Both the position numbers and the translations under genes were made by a program. 6,629 nucleotides of DNA from an uncultured Oscillospiraceae bacterium (GTDB lineage Bacteria; Bacillota; Clostridia; Oscillospirales; Oscillospiraceae): positions 1-6,629 of the forward strand of contig CAAEDD010000164.1 of the NCBI GenBank assembly GCA_900754515.1, given 5' to 3'. Below the pieces are notes generated by a model, which was given only the letters and a program-made list of their open reading frames with translations, made no database searches and had not been told where the DNA came from. This document shows, one piece after another, positions 6,176-6,629 of this stretch; position 1 is the stretch's first letter, and each line of letters begins with the position of its first letter.

Positions 6176-6629
6176 TCAGCCTCCGAACATCCGCTTCAGG
6201 TTCAGCGCTGCGGCCTTCAGCTCGTTTTTGCTGTAGGAATTGTTCTCATCATTGAGCACAGCCGTAACCGCATCCTTGGGTGAGAGGTTTCCGGAAATCA
6301 TTGCGTCCACCAGCATGGCCTCGGCGGACACTGTGTGCTCCACCTTGTTGAAGATGTATTCTTCCTCCACTTCTATGACCACAGCATACTCTCCCTTGTC
6401 ATAGTTACCCTTGGCCAGCAGCTGCTCCTTCACCTCGCCGGGACTGCCCCTGAAACTCATCTCGTGGAGCTTGGTAAGGTCATTGCACAGGCACATGCGG
6501 CACCGGGCGCCCGAATCTATGAAGAAGTCCACCATCTCCATTATCCGCTTGGGAGACTCATAGAGGGCAAAGGTACGGCTGTCGCCCCGGCGAAGTTTCT
6601 CAAGCAGCTTTCTCCGCTCTGCGTTTTCC
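6176..6629 (-). CDS. rsmI: 16S rRNA (cytidine(1402)-2'-O)-methyltransferase RsmI, C-terminal part
   Basis: RsmI 2'-O-methylates C1402 in the decoding centre of 16S rRNA using SAM. The frame is open to the right edge, so the N-terminal SAM-binding half lies off the window; 150 residues are visible. Numbering from the edge, YESPKRI (23-29) matches the family's 'YESPHRI' motif. It is followed by SGARCRMCLCNDLTKLHEMSFRG, corresponding to 'G.r....RELTK.hEE..RG', here with Asn-Asp in place of the usual Arg-Glu. The last 35 residues (SPKDAVTAVL, then SKNELKAAALNLKRMF) form the C-terminal helix-turn-helix-like domain found in many RsmI proteins. The Met at 6541 is internal, not a start. The stop overlaps the leader of the next methyltransferase with a 1-base gap, marking the visible beginning of the leftward operon. 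Its promoter must be outside the window. Confidence 0.93.
   Translation of the reverse strand, partial: ENAERRKLLEKLRRGDSRTFALYESPKRIMEMVDFFIDSGARCRMCLCNDLTKLHEMSFRGSPGEVKEQLLAKGNYDKGEYAVVIEVEEEYIFNKVEHTVSAEAMLVDAMISGNLSPKDAVTAVLNDENNSYSKNELKAAALNLKRMFGG

Noticed and set aside
5158..6255. A 365-codon open frame on the plus strand
   Set aside because: It lies antisense to the methyltransferase and rsmI genes, which have clear family motifs and ribosome binding sites; its translation shows no recognisable domain.

Overview
The window looks like a chromosomal housekeeping segment from a moderately GC-rich Clostridia member, most likely an Oscillospiraceae-type gut anaerobe (inference). The reasons are a butyryl-CoA:acetate CoA-transferase-type gene, a small bPH2-domain protein and an XRE regulator with a hydrophobic tail, all types common in that group, and strong GGAGG-like ribosome binding sites. 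No RNA genes, insertion sequences, CRISPR arrays or phage genes were seen.

Layout. Bases 1-1032 (+) hold most of an rRNA uracil-5-methyltransferase (RlmD/RumA family), cut at its 5' end by the window. A 124-base gap follows, with four helically phased TAAACC boxes and a near-consensus sigma-A promoter. These precede a 136-residue XRE regulator (1157-1567, +). A perfect 22-bp hairpin at 1615-1662 separates this rightward block from the leftward genes and can terminate transcription from both sides.

Everything from 1720 to the right edge is on the minus strand. In transcription order it reads: rsmI (5' end off the window), a class I SAM methyltransferase of unknown substrate (1-base gap), a small PH-domain protein (40-base gap), a But-type CoA-transferase (11-base gap), a ProX/PrdX-type prolyl-tRNA editing protein (2-base gap), and, after 115 bases, a YczE-like membrane protein. 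The first five are packed like one operon. They combine translation fidelity functions (RsmI, the editing protein and perhaps the methyltransferase) with a fermentation enzyme that would exchange CoA between butyryl-CoA and acetate. The YczE-like gene may be a separate or attenuated unit, because a 15-bp inverted repeat in its leader would bury its Shine-Dalgarno sequence in the mRNA.

No novel multi-gene system was recognised. The most unusual signals are regulatory: the phased TAAACC array upstream of the XRE gene and the SD-masking hairpin upstream of the YczE-like gene. The methyltransferase next to rsmI is the protein with the least certain function.
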